DNA of 64,000 nucleotides, taken from positions 5,645 through 69,644 of the forward strand of contig JAKAFW010000022.1 of NCBI GenBank assembly GCA_021817845.1, given 5' to 3'. The stretch's first letter is position 1, and every line of letters starts with the position of its first letter. The position numbers and the translations under genes were made by a program. The notes beneath the pieces are model-generated. The model did not search any database. It was not told where the DNA came from and saw only the letters and a program-made list of their open reading frames with translations. This stretch comes from FEN-1297 sp021817845 (GTDB lineage Bacteria > Bacteroidota > Ignavibacteria > Ignavibacteriales > Ignavibacteriaceae). Shown piece after piece: positions 32,759-41,928 of this stretch.

Positions 32759-35623
32759 ATGTACAACGCATTATTAATTTTGTTACTTGGTATCGCAGCT
32801 TTTTTATTTCTTGTCGGATCAAAGAAACAGCAAAAAGCTAAAATGCTCTCGGGAGTGATTCTCGCTGCTCTAACGTTATTCTTTTTCTGGTTTATGGATT
32901 TTTGGGGCGAAGCTCTTTGGTATGCGAATCTTGGGTACGGAAACAGGTTTTGGATGTTCATTAATTCAAATGCCGCCTTAGCCGTTGCCGGCGCGTTAGT
33001 GGGATTTCTGGCTATCTACTTGCTTACCCTCCCTATACCTAAAGAACATAAAGCAATTCATAGGTTTACAAAATTTTTAGGAGTAATTATAGGCGGCGTT
33101 TGGGGAGTTTCAAATTGGACAGAAATCTTAAAGTTTTGGGATAGAGTTTCAACCGGACTTAAAGACCCAATCCTGGGTAAGGACATCGGCTTTTATCTTT
33201 TCTCCTTACCCTTTTATGACGCTCTTTTTATTCTGCTATTTTTAATTTCCCTTGTAGCATTAATTGCTTCTTTTATATCGTCGTTTATCCGGTTCAGCGA
33301 AAATAAATTTGTCCTCTACTTCCCCAAAAATTATGAAATAAATTCCGAACGATTTTATTTCCCTTTATACCTCAATTCCGCAGTTATGATTTTTATACTC
33401 GCCTGGGGAAAATTTTTAAGCCGATATCATTTAATGTATTCTACAACCGGTGTCGTTTCAGGACCGGGCTGGACAGATGTTCATATTCTTCTTCCTGCAT
33501 TCACAGTCGTGATTCTTTTAATGATTTTAATCGGTTTAATGTTGATCGTTCCCTTCTTCAGACAGAAAGCGCAAAATTTTTATTCTAACAAATTTAATAT
33601 TGCAAAAGAGAGTTCTCATATTTTTGTATTAGCTAGTTCCGGAATTTTGATAATATTAATTTGGTTTGTCGCATTCACCGTTATCCCGGGTGCATTTGAA
33701 TGGTTAATGGTAAAACCTAATGAAATTACTTATGAGCGTCCTTATATTGAAAACAATATTAAATTTACCCGTTACGGTTTCGGGCTGAATAAAGTTGAAG
33801 AGAAAGAATATCCGATGAGCGGAGATTTCACTCAACAAACCGAAAATACTTTTCCTAACATCTTTACCAATATTCGTCTGTGGGATTGGAGGGCTTTAGA
33901 TGCTGTTTACAAACAGTTTCAGGCTATCCGGCTTTATTATGAGTTTTCTGATGTAGATGTAGACAGGTATAACGTTAACGGTCACAAAAGACAGGTAATG
34001 GTATCGGGACGTGAAATAAACATGGATAACCTGCCGTTGCAAAGCCAGACTTTTGTTAATAAGCGTTTTCAATACACACACGGTTACGGTATTACTATGG
34101 CAGAGGTAAATGAATTTACTCCGCAAGGATTGCCTCATCTTTTAATCAAAGATATTCCGCCGGTCAGCGAGGACTCATCACTACAGGTAAAGCAGCCGCA
34201 AATCTATTTTGGAGAAATGACTAATTCCCCGGTTGTAGTTAATACTAAAGAAAAGGAATTTGATTACCCAAGCGGTGAAGATAACGTTTATACAAGGTAT
34301 GCAGGCAAAGGTGGCGTTAGGCTCTCGAATTTCTGGAGGAAATTTTTATTCGGCTGGAAGTATGATGGGACTAATTTCTTATTTTCAAATTATCCAACAA
34401 ATCAAAGCAGGATAATGTTTCACCGCCAAATAGAAGAACGTGTAAAGCTCCTTGCTCCTTTTCTTCACTTTGATAATGACCCCTATATCGTTCTTGCCAA
34501 TGGAAAATTATACTGGATGATTGATGCTTATACTACTTCCGATTATTATCCATATAGCCAGCCTTACTCATCAACAGAAAATATACAAATTAAAGAAGGT
34601 TCCTCAACTCATACGATAACTACGCAGCATAGGGAATTCTTAGACGGAATTAATTACCTCCGTAATTCGGTAAAAGTTGTAGTCAATGCATATGACGGTT
34701 CGGTGAACTTTTATATTATGGAGAAAAATGATCCTATAATCAGGGTATGGAATAAAATTTATCCCGGGCTTTTCAAATCAAAAGAGGAAATGCCGAAAGA
34801 TTTATTAGCTCATATCAGATATCCTATAGATATGCTCTTAACTCAAGGAATTGTTTACGAAAAATACCACATGACTGATCCCACGGTTTTTTATAATCAA
34901 GAAGATCTTTGGGTGAGAGCAACAGCTCAATATTATAATCAAATTCAGCCTGTAGAGCCATATTATATAATGTGGCAGCTTCCGGGTACCGATAAACAGC
35001 AATTCGTGTTGATGCTGCCTTTTACTCCGAAAAACAGACAGGTTCTTATCGGATGGATTGCCGGTATGTGCGACCCTGAGAATTACGGACAATTTCTTGC
35101 GTATCAATTTCCGAAAGATAAAATGGTTCTCGGACCTCAGCAGGTGGAAACTAAAATAGACCAGGACAGTTTCCTCTCCGGTCAGCTGACTCTGTGGGAT
35201 CAGCACGGATCAAAAGTAATTAGAGGAAATGTATTAGCCATACCTGTTAACAACACACTCTTTTATGTCGAACCGATTTATCTGCAAGCAGAAACCGCTG
35301 CTTATCCTGAACTAAGACTTGTTGTTGTTATGCACGGCGATAATATGAGCTATGCAAAAAGCTTTAACGAGGCCTTAAATGATCTTTTTGCAAAAACTAC
35401 CGGCATTCAAAAAACCACACAGCAAATAGGACAACCGACGACCGCCGCAATTCCTTCTCTTCAGAACCAAATTAAATCCGCAAATGACGCTTTTAATAAT
35501 TATCTGAAATTTATTGGCGACAAAAAATTTACCGAAGCGGCACACGAGCTTGAAAAACTTCAGCAGTCGCTTCAAGATCTTTCTAATAAATCCTCTAACA
35601 ATGCTGAGATGAAAAAACAATAA
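32759..35623 (+). CDS. UPF0182 family membrane protein
   Basis: A 954-residue protein of the UPF0182 (PF03699) family. The N-terminal third holds about seven transmembrane helices, for example ALLILLLGIAAFLFLVGSKK and GVILAALTLFFFWFMDFWGE. The large soluble part (about 320-890) contains family stretches such as RLWDWRALDAVYKQFQAIRL and YKFNYLR-like DGINYLRNSVKVVVNAYDGS. The tail (about 900-954) is helical. The function is unknown. It is transcribed divergently from the porin gene. Confidence 0.92.
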   Translation: MYNALLILLLGIAAFLFLVGSKKQQKAKMLSGVILAALTLFFFWFMDFWGEALWYANLGYGNRFWMFINSNAALAVAGALVGFLAIYLLTLPIPKEHKAIHRFTKFLGVIIGGVWGVSNWTEILKFWDRVSTGLKDPILGKDIGFYLFSLPFYDALFILLFLISLVALIASFISSFIRFSENKFVLYFPKNYEINSERFYFPLYLNSAVMIFILAWGKFLSRYHLMYSTTGVVSGPGWTDVHILLPAFTVVILLMILIGLMLIVPFFRQKAQNFYSNKFNIAKESSHIFVLASSGILIILIWFVAFTVIPGAFEWLMVKPNEITYERPYIENNIKFTRYGFGLNKVEEKEYPMSGDFTQQTENTFPNIFTNIRLWDWRALDAVYKQFQAIRLYYEFSDVDVDRYNVNGHKRQVMVSGREINMDNLPLQSQTFVNKRFQYTHGYGITMAEVNEFTPQGLPHLLIKDIPPVSEDSSLQVKQPQIYFGEMTNSPVVVNTKEKEFDYPSGEDNVYTRYAGKGGVRLSNFWRKFLFGWKYDGTNFLFSNYPTNQSRIMFHRQIEERVKLLAPFLHFDNDPYIVLANGKLYWMIDAYTTSDYYPYSQPYSSTENIQIKEGSSTHTITTQHREFLDGINYLRNSVKVVVNAYDGSVNFYIMEKNDPIIRVWNKIYPGLFKSKEEMPKDLLAHIRYPIDMLLTQGIVYEKYHMTDPTVFYNQEDLWVRATAQYYNQIQPVEPYYIMWQLPGTDKQQFVLMLPFTPKNRQVLIGWIAGMCDPENYGQFLAYQFPKDKMVLGPQQVETKIDQDSFLSGQLTLWDQHGSKVIRGNVLAIPVNNTLFYVEPIYLQAETAAYPELRLVVVMHGDNMSYAKSFNEALNDLFAKTTGIQKTTQQIGQPTTAAIPSLQNQIKSANDAFNNYLKFIGDKKFTEAAHELEKLQQSLQDLSNKSSNNAEMKKQ

Positions 35624-35793
35624 AGGGGAGTGATGGAGGAGTGGAATGTTGGAGTATTGGAGTGCGGGAAAATTGTTAAAGGAAATTTTGCTATAAAATT
35701 TGTTCGTCCACTTTCGTCGAGGGAGGCGTAAAATGATAGAGAATTCTGTGAACTTATTTGTTTAACATGAATTTGAACCGAAAAAAATTAAGA

Positions 35794-35820
35794 TGACACC
35801 TTCTTCTTCTGAAGGTGTCA
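35794..35820 (-). terminator. Terminator of the decayed cheW gene
   Basis: A perfect 10-bp stem TGACACCTTC (35794-35803) / GAAGGTGTCA (35811-35820) is followed on the minus strand by TCTTAATTTTTTT. It lies just past the end of the cheW remnant. Upstream, 35624-35793 holds only low-complexity GGAGT-rich sequence. Confidence 0.85.
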
Positions 35821-35831
35821 CCTCTCAACTT

Positions 35832-36060
35832 AAATATGATAGAACTTAGTTTTGTCAACAAGTTTTTCTATACTGAGCAAAATGCGCAGCCTGTCTTCAA
35901 GATTACCTACGATTGTAATATAGTCGCTGTCATTTCCGGATGCGGTACGGTTATGCTTTTGGGAATACGTAACACTTCGTTTACTTCATCAACTATATAT
36001 CCTGTTGACTCACTGGCTGTGGTTAATATTGTTTTTGAAAAACTTCAGATTATTTATCTT
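35832..36060 (-). pseudogene. cheW: cheW C-terminal remnant, frameshifted
   Basis: Minus-strand translation gives STGYIVDEVNEVLRIPKS followed by ITVPHPEM in one frame and then DYITIVGNLEDRLRILLSIE followed by KLVDKTKF in another. Together these match the C-terminal half of CheW (VDEVxEVLRI ... DYITGVGKLDDRLLILLDIDKLL). One frameshift lies at about 35915-35945 and the N-terminal half is missing. CheW couples chemoreceptors to CheA; no other chemotaxis gene is intact here. Confidence 0.75.
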
Positions 36061-36074
36061 TTTTTTGTTTTACT

Positions 36075-36458
36075 TTAATTTGTTTTGTTTTTTTCCATTC
36101 CATCTAAAAGTTTTTCTGCAGCTTCGACACTTTCCGCTTCCTTTGCGACATATCCAACCGAACGTGAGCTTCGCTGCCATTGAGCTGCAGTTACATAATT
36201 ATTCTTAGCAACAATACGAACTGCATCTCCCAAACCAAGTTCTTTTACTTTTTTTTGCGTCTCTAGTAATATTTGCCGTACTTCCTCAGTAGCAGGTTGA
36301 CAATTCAAAATTTCTGAAATTACAGTAAATCCGGGCCTTAATTTTTTTAGCTTACTTAATAAGTCATCAGACCATGATATCATTTCAGCCTTTTCGATCT
36401 TACCTTCTAACAGAAGATGTAATCTATTTTTTGCAAAGTTGGGTTGGTTCTTATACAT
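36075..36458 (-). CDS. Hypothetical protein, possibly STAS/SEC14-like fold
   Basis: A 127-residue protein. The pattern of a short strand (NRLHLLLEGKI), a helix, LRPGFTVISEILNCQPATEE and a later VRIVAKNNYVTAAQWQRSSR, then VGYVAKEAESVEAAEKLL, recalls small STAS-like proteins found beside signalling genes. Assignment is tentative. It lies between the cheW remnant and the receiver/kinase remnant on the same strand, so it may be the surviving member of a lost signalling operon. Confidence 0.65.
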   Translation of the reverse strand: MYKNQPNFAKNRLHLLLEGKIEKAEMISWSDDLLSKLKKLRPGFTVISEILNCQPATEEVRQILLETQKKVKELGLGDAVRIVAKNNYVTAAQWQRSSRSVGYVAKEAESVEAAEKLLDGMEKNKTN

Positions 36459-36502
36459 AGTGTTTTTACTCTATTATTTTATTTTTATGATATGCCAAAT
36501 TT

Positions 36503-36871
36503 TTAGTTATTAAATAAAGTGAAACTTATAGACGCAATAACTTCATCGTTATGATTTTTCGAAATGCTGAAAATATGATTATAGATTTCAGCAATGCGCT
36601 TGATAATAGATAAACCCAATCCGTTGCCGATTTGTTGTTTCTCTTCTTTATTATATTGCATAAAATCAATTATTTAATGTTCCACAATGTTCGGAATATT
36701 TTCTTTTGAAATATTTATAATGTTTAGATCGAATTTTTCGCCTTTAATTTTACATAGAATTTTAATTTCAGAATCTTTAGCTGCTCAAGATTGAAAACCC
36801 GACATCGACAATAATTCGTCAAGATTTTCTCTTACAAATTTATCATCTTCAGCAACTAATATTTTTTGCAT
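36503..36871 (-). pseudogene. Receiver/histidine-kinase gene remnant with internal deletion and two stops
   Basis: From the ATG at 36871 the frame reads MQKILVAEDDKFVRENLDEL then LSMSGFQ, a response-regulator receiver N-terminus. A TGA (36785-36787) follows, then in the same frame a histidine-kinase ATPase end: a second stop (TAA, 36674-36676), then FMQYNKEEKQQIGNGLGLSI followed by IKRIAEI and a final strand to the TAA at 36503. The phospho-acceptor Asp, the dimerisation domain and most of the ATPase domain are deleted. The whole 123-codon frame is continuous, so a deletion joined the ends of one REC-kinase gene. Confidence 0.75.
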
Positions 36872-37281
36872 AAGTTTTTTCTATAAGTAAAATTTTATTT
36901 GCTAATATATATTCGAAATTATTTTCTAAAATTATAGTTTTATTCGATAAGCGTGACATTTTCGGGGTTAAACGCGACATTTTCAAATCAGCGCGTTAAG
37001 TGGCGATCAAACATAAATTTGAGTGATTTGAGATTTTTAATTCGGGCTGAGTACAATATAATTCCTACTCAATATTACAAAACCAATACTGGTCTTTAGC
37101 CCCGACCATTCCTATTTTTCCAATCATCTGCGTTTATCTGCGTAACATTTGTCCTAATCTCTTCGGAATTGCTTGTCTTACTTTATCTGTCTTTCCATTC
37201 AATATCTTAAGATGAATATAACGAAAATATTTTTTAATTTGGTAAGATGATTTTAGATTTTACCCAAAAGATGAGAAAACA
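36872..37281. other. Intergenic region with direct repeats
   Basis: No gene. GCGTGACATTTTC (36951-36963) and CGCGACATTTTC (36973-36984) are direct repeats 21 bases apart, about 80-110 bases upstream of the dead receiver/kinase start, possibly an old regulator site. At about 37127-37150 TCTGCGTTTATCTGCGTAAC resembles other dispersed low-complexity repeats. Confidence 0.5.
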
Positions 37282-38337
37282 ATGAGCCAAAAAATAAATA
37301 CCGCAATTATCGGTTTCGGAATGTCCGGTGAATTTTTTCATGCCCCTTTTATTGATGCTAACCCTAACTTTAACCTGGTTAAAGTCGTTGAAAGAGTGTC
37401 GGAGAAATCAAAGGTAATTTATCCTTATGTACAAGTCGTTAAAAACTATGAAGATGTCCTTAACGATAAGGATATTGATTTGGTAATAATTACGACCCCC
37501 AACTCTACGCATTACAAAATAGGAACGGAGGCTTTGCAAGCTGACAAGCATGTAATAATTGAAAAACCCTTTACTCGTACTTCGGCTGCGGCAAAAGAAT
37601 TGATTGATCTTGCTACAAGTAAAAACAAAATATTAAGCCCTTTTCAAAATAGAAGATGGGACGGCGACTTTTTAACCGTAAAGAAAATTATTAGTAGCAA
37701 TCTACTAGGCGAGTTGATTGAATACCGCTCCCACTTTGACCGGTTCAGAAATGAAATTAAACAGGGTACCTGGAAGGAGGAAGATTTGTTAGATTCCGGT
37801 TTGCTATACGATCTAGGCCCCCACTTAATTGACCAGGCGCTCGTTTTGTTTGGAAAGCCTTTGTCTGTCTATGCCGACCTAAGAACACAGAGGGAGAGGA
37901 GCAAAATAATCGACAATTTCGAATTGGTAATAAACTACTCCAAGCTTAAAGTAATACTCAATAGCGGATTTTTATACAAGCAACCGCTTGTAAGATTTGC
38001 TTTGTTTGGGACAGAAGGATCGTTCATTAAAGACGGAATAGACCCCCAGGAAGCTACTCTTAAGAATTATAAATTTAGAAATAATCCTGATTGGGGAATT
38101 GAACCTGAGTGCGATTGGGGAAGTTATAATACTAAAATTAATGGTCTGGATATTAAAGGGAAGATTGAAACTGTCGCCGGATGTTACCAGAATTATTTTG
38201 AAAATATTTATGAAGCAATCGCCGATCAAAAGGAGTTGGCGGTCAAACCGGAAGAAGCTTTGCTAACAGCGCAAATAATTGAGCTTGCCATTGAAAGCAA
38301 TAAACGAAGAAGTGTGGTTGATTTTTCACTTGCCTGA
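37282..38337 (+). CDS. Gfo/Idh/MocA family oxidoreductase
   Basis: A 351-residue protein with an N-terminal Rossmann domain (AIIGFGMSGEFFHAPFI, residues about 8-24), the EKPFTRTS motif (about 94-101) carrying the conserved Lys, and a C-terminal alpha/beta dimerisation domain with DLGPHLIDQAL, in which His may be catalytic. These enzymes oxidise or reduce sugars and related polyols with NAD(P). The layout resembles E. coli YdgJ. The substrate cannot be read from sequence. Confidence 0.92.
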   Translation: MSQKINTAIIGFGMSGEFFHAPFIDANPNFNLVKVVERVSEKSKVIYPYVQVVKNYEDVLNDKDIDLVIITTPNSTHYKIGTEALQADKHVIIEKPFTRTSAAAKELIDLATSKNKILSPFQNRRWDGDFLTVKKIISSNLLGELIEYRSHFDRFRNEIKQGTWKEEDLLDSGLLYDLGPHLIDQALVLFGKPLSVYADLRTQRERSKIIDNFELVINYSKLKVILNSGFLYKQPLVRFALFGTEGSFIKDGIDPQEATLKNYKFRNNPDWGIEPECDWGSYNTKINGLDIKGKIETVAGCYQNYFENIYEAIADQKELAVKPEEALLTAQIIELAIESNKRRSVVDFSLA

Positions 38338-38430
38338 TTTTATTAAAACGGAAAATCTCCTTTATAATTTACTTTTTCCTCTATCTTCTTTAGTTCCTTT
38401 TTCTTTGCCGTTAGATGTACCGGATTTCCA

Positions 38431-39402
38431 TCAACATAAAAATAAATAATCTTTACGGGCATTACTGTTTTTTGAGATGAAATTTAGTACTATCCCTTCG
38501 CGCAATGCGTAATCGGAAACTACTAACTCATTTATCCTAAAAAGATCAAATATTTTTGAAAGAATAATTATTCCCGCCGGAATAATGTCTGCGCGTTTCT
38601 CCTCAATCCCTTTGATTAAAAGCCTTTCGGCTGTAGTTCTACTATTCAGAATTTCTTTGGCAACTATATGCAATTCCTTTTGTGTAAAAGAAAAACTGTT
38701 TAGCGACTTACCCCGGCTTCCCTTCCCATTAAATTTTATCATACCGGCAATTGACTGAACAGTGCCTGATGAGCCGGCGGCTATTTCAAATCTTCCGTCA
38801 GTAATAATTTTACTATTTGATAAGATTTGTCGTTCTACAAAAGCAGCACAATCGCTTACCGACTGATCTGTCAAAATAAAATCGTCAAAGAATTTTTTGC
38901 TTAATCTAACCGCGCCTATCTTGACGCTTTCGGCAAATATAATTTTCCCTTCTTCCGCTAAAATAAACTCTGTACTGCCTCCCCCAATATCAATGCAAAG
39001 TGACTTTTTCTTTTCAAGTGATAATGCTTTTGAAATACCAAGGTAAATTAATTTTGCTTCATCGCTTCCTTCGATTACTTCGATGGAAATACCGGTTTCA
39101 TCAAATATCCTTTTAATAAACTCAACTTTATTGTTTGCCTCTCTAACCGCACTTGTCGCTATTGCTTTTATTTCTGCATTATAAAAATTTGCAATCTTCT
39201 TAAATCCCGATAGAATTTTTACCGCCCTTGATATTTCTTCCTCGGATATGACGCTTAAAGCATTGCCGTTTAATGAGCCAAGCCTTATTACTTCTCTTTC
39301 TTTATCAATAATCTTAAAAGAACCGTTCTCCAATATTTTAACAATAATTATGTGGAATGAATTAGTTCCTACATCAATAGCGGCAAAGTATTTATTTGGC
39401 AT
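38431..39402 (-). CDS. Ppx/GppA family phosphatase
   Basis: A 323-residue protein of the exopolyphosphatase/pppGpp phosphatase family. ASKHA-fold motifs are DVGTNSFHIIIVKI (residues about 9-22), IATSAVREANN and the second phosphate loop CIDIGGGSTEFIL (about 137-149). It is of the short, two-domain type, about 310 residues. It hydrolyses polyphosphate or pppGpp; which one cannot be decided. Its start overlaps the end of the glycosyltransferase gene by 11 bases. Confidence 0.92.
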   Translation of the reverse strand: MPNKYFAAIDVGTNSFHIIIVKILENGSFKIIDKEREVIRLGSLNGNALSVISEEEISRAVKILSGFKKIANFYNAEIKAIATSAVREANNKVEFIKRIFDETGISIEVIEGSDEAKLIYLGISKALSLEKKKSLCIDIGGGSTEFILAEEGKIIFAESVKIGAVRLSKKFFDDFILTDQSVSDCAAFVERQILSNSKIITDGRFEIAAGSSGTVQSIAGMIKFNGKGSRGKSLNSFSFTQKELHIVAKEILNSRTTAERLLIKGIEEKRADIIPAGIIILSKIFDLFRINELVVSDYALREGIVLNFISKNSNARKDYLFLC

Positions 39403-40504
39403 GCAGATTTCTCCCGTCTTTTTTCATAACTAACGATATACATAATTCATAAACATCGTCTAACGATATCTCATCAATTAATTCTGATTTTCTTATAAAA
39501 ATCTTATTGCTCCCCGAAGGTGCCCAGTTGTATGGATTAGTTGGACCGAAGATTGATATTTGCGGAGTTCCGGTGGCACCGGCAACGTGCATAATTCCCG
39601 TATCGTTTGTGATAAATAAATCCGAAATCGAAATTAGAGCTGCAACTTCCGGAATTTTTTTATTTAGATAAAGCCCAATTTTACAAGGAATGTTTTGTGT
39701 TATATAATTAATTTCTTCATTATCGGCATTGCTCCCGGTAAGATAGAATTTGATATCAAAGTTTGCATTCAACTTTTTAATAAGATCGACAAATTTAAGT
39801 AACGACCACCTGTTTGGAATTTTACCTGCGCCGGGATGAATTCCGACAAGCAAATCGTAAGGTTGACGATTTAGACCTTCAACAAAATTTTCTGCAACTC
39901 CGATATCTTCTTTATCAAAAGAAATTTCAGAGGTAAAATTATTTGTATTAATTCCAAACGGTCTTACAATATCGACTATTCTATCTGCAACATTTGAATC
40001 GGGTGCATGGCGCCAGTCGAGTGAAACTCTTCGATCAAAAAGAAAAGCGCTCTTGTTCTCAACTCCGTCAAGGGATTTAGGCCCGATTCGTATTTTTGCG
40101 TTTGCAAACCGCGCCAGCAAATTACTAGTAAATGAAATTGAAACTGTTACCGGTACTATAACAAGATCATAATTTTCACGAAGGAGTTTGATAAATTTTT
40201 TAAGATAGAATGGATTATATAGTTTTCTTTTATCGAAGACAAAGTATCTGTCGATAAATATATTTTTCACTATTCCAAAAAAATTTTCAGGGCTGACTAT
40301 CAATGTAGTCTTACTTTGAGGAAATGTTTCTTTGATAGCTCTAAAAATAGATACGCCGGCAAGCAAATCTCCAAGTTGATTATGCTGCCGGATTATTAAA
40401 ATGTTTTTAGGAATGCCAATTTCAAGTTTTTGGTTTTCCGGTATACTAAGATTTTTTTTGAAAAATCCATAAACCAATTTTGAAATGATGTTCTCTTTTG
40501 CCAT
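39392..40504 (-). CDS. Glycosyltransferase family 9 (heptosyltransferase-like)
   Basis: A 370-residue GT-B enzyme. The N-terminal ILIIRQHNQLGDLLAGVSIF is the GT9 pattern, and the C-terminal nucleotide-sugar region reads IHPGAGKIPNRWSLLKFVDL, then FITNDTGIMHVAGATGTPQI and IFGPTNPYNWAP. GT9 enzymes add heptoses or related sugars to the lipopolysaccharide core. It lies in a minus-strand run with folB-folK and a nucleoside kinase, which is probably transcriptional convenience. Confidence 0.92.
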   Translation of the reverse strand: MAKENIISKLVYGFFKKNLSIPENQKLEIGIPKNILIIRQHNQLGDLLAGVSIFRAIKETFPQSKTTLIVSPENFFGIVKNIFIDRYFVFDKRKLYNPFYLKKFIKLLRENYDLVIVPVTVSISFTSNLLARFANAKIRIGPKSLDGVENKSAFLFDRRVSLDWRHAPDSNVADRIVDIVRPFGINTNNFTSEISFDKEDIGVAENFVEGLNRQPYDLLVGIHPGAGKIPNRWSLLKFVDLIKKLNANFDIKFYLTGSNADNEEINYITQNIPCKIGLYLNKKIPEVAALISISDLFITNDTGIMHVAGATGTPQISIFGPTNPYNWAPSGSNKIFIRKSELIDEISLDDVYELCISLVMKKDGRNLHAK

Positions 40505-40514
40505 TTGCAGTGGC

Positions 40515-40724
40515 TTACTCTTTTTTCTTCTCTGAATCTGATTTTATTTCAGTGTAATCGACTTCTTGTACATCTTTATATTTTGATGTGGTTTTTGATT
40601 CCTTATTAGGTTGATTGTATTTGTTTGACGGATCTCTTAACGCCGGAATAAAAAACCTCAGAAATAGCCCTACTCCTTTAAAGATGATATAAATTATAAA
40701 TCCCCAAAATAAAAGCTCAATCAT
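40515..40724 (-). CDS. DUF4834-like small membrane protein
   Basis: A 69-residue protein. One hydrophobic helix (IELLFWGFIIYIIFKGVGLF, residues 2-21) is followed by RFFIPALRDP and a charged tail ending SEKKKE. The size and layout match the DUF4834 family of Bacteroidota. Its ATG overlaps the stop of the nucleoside kinase gene (TAATG), and the glycosyltransferase follows 10 bases later. The function is unknown. Confidence 0.75.
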   Translation of the reverse strand: MIELLFWGFIIYIIFKGVGLFLRFFIPALRDPSNKYNQPNKESKTTSKYKDVQEVDYTEIKSDSEKKKE

Positions 40725-41386
40725 TATCCGGTAATCCTTTTTGATTCAGGCTTAAAATATTCTATTAAGCCTCTGTCTTCTCTAAATATTTGTTTAAATA
40801 ATTCATCAAAATCGTTGTCACTGTTCACAAAGTCTATTTCGGTACTATTCACAATTAACAATGGTGTTGTGTTATATCTGAAGAAATAATGCGTGTATGC
40901 TTCGCTCAATTCTTCTATATAATTAACGGTTAAATTTCTTTCGATTTTCCTATTTCTCTTTTTTATATTAAACATTAACCGTTCAACACTGGATTGAAGA
41001 AAGACAAGAAGGTCCGGCTTTCTCAGGTTTCTTGAAAGAAGCGGAAAAATAGTCTCGTAAAGTTTAAGCTCTTCACCGCTTAGATTTAGATATGCAAAGA
41101 TTTTATCTTTCTCAAAGATATAATCGCACACAATATAATCTGTAAAAAGATTTTCTTGATTTAGCTGCTGCTGCTGCGTAAACCGATTAATCAAAAAAAA
41201 CATTTGCGTTTGGAAAGCGTACCTTCTTCTGTCGGCATAAAATTTTTCAAGAAACGGATTAGCGTCAAACTGCTCGAAGACAAGTTCAGCATTAAGTCTT
41301 TCTTTTAATTTTCTTGCAAGAGAGGTCTTTCCCGCGCCAATGACGCCTTCGATTGCAATATATTTAACCTCGGAATTTTCGTTCAC
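40724..41386 (-). CDS. Deoxynucleoside kinase
   Basis: A 220-residue kinase. The P-loop is IEGVIGAGKTSLARKL (residues about 12-27). FEQFDANPFLEKFYADRRRY, AFQTQMFFLINRF and VCDYIFEKDKIFA (DRY-like box) follow the dGK/dAK pattern. It phosphorylates deoxyadenosine or deoxyguanosine in nucleoside salvage. It is 17 bases downstream of folK in the same operon. Confidence 0.92.
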   Translation of the reverse strand: MNENSEVKYIAIEGVIGAGKTSLARKLKERLNAELVFEQFDANPFLEKFYADRRRYAFQTQMFFLINRFTQQQQLNQENLFTDYIVCDYIFEKDKIFAYLNLSGEELKLYETIFPLLSRNLRKPDLLVFLQSSVERLMFNIKKRNRKIERNLTVNYIEELSEAYTHYFFRYNTTPLLIVNSTEIDFVNSDNDFDELFKQIFREDRGLIEYFKPESKRITG

Positions 41387-41403
41387 TTTGCAACTCTTAA
41401 AGT

Positions 41404-41904
41404 TTATAAAATCTTATCCTGAATTTTTGCTATAATAGTTTTATTTTTTTCGTCTATGCAAATATCAGAAATTTTTTGATTTAAAACAGGGTGAAACAAG
41501 TCCGGAGCAATTTCACAAAGAGGAGTCAATACAAAATCCCGGAGTTCAATCTCTTTGTGCGGAATAATAATTTTCTCATCCGAATAAACAATTTCGTTGA
41601 AGAATAAGATATCGAGATCTATTTCACGAGGTCCCCATTTGGTGTTGCTCTTCCTTCCAAGCTCGTCTTCAATATTTTTAAGGAAAATAAAAAGTTGGGA
41701 TAAATTAGAGGATGTGGATATTTTTATTACGGCATTTAAGAAATTATCCTGTTCTTTTACCCCGTATGGTTTGGTCTCATAAATCGAAGAGGCCAATTCC
41801 AATGCGCAATTTGAATCATCTACTATCTTTTGAACCGCTTTCTTAAGAAAAGAAACTTTATCGCCTCTGTTAGATCCAAGTGCTATGTATGCAATATTTG
41901 TAAT
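41404..41904 (-). CDS. folK: 2-amino-4-hydroxy-6-hydroxymethyldihydropteridine pyrophosphokinase, apparent ATT start
   Basis: HPPK of folate synthesis: transfers pyrophosphate from ATP to 6-hydroxymethyl-dihydropterin. The essential N-terminus TNIAYIALGSNRGDK lies upstream of the first ATG (41802). It is in frame with no ATG, GTG or TTG between the stop at 41908-41910 and GSN. The only plausible start is ATT at 41902-41904, with GGAG (41912-41915) seven bases before it. The length is then 166 residues, normal for HPPK. KWGPREIDLDILFF and IPHKEIELRDFVLTPLCEI are the family signatures. folB is just upstream on the same strand. Confidence 0.88.
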   Translation of the reverse strand: MTNIAYIALGSNRGDKVSFLKKAVQKIVDDSNCALELASSIYETKPYGVKEQDNFLNAVIKISTSSNLSQLFIFLKNIEDELGRKSNTKWGPREIDLDILFFNEIVYSDEKIIIPHKEIELRDFVLTPLCEIAPDLFHPVLNQKISDICIDEKNKTIIAKIQDKIL

Positions 41905-41928
41905 TTTTTAACTCCAATATTTCTAAAA

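Noticed and set aside
35815..36078. 87-codon plus-strand frame
   Set aside because: It is antisense to the recognisable cheW remnant, which explains the sequence better.
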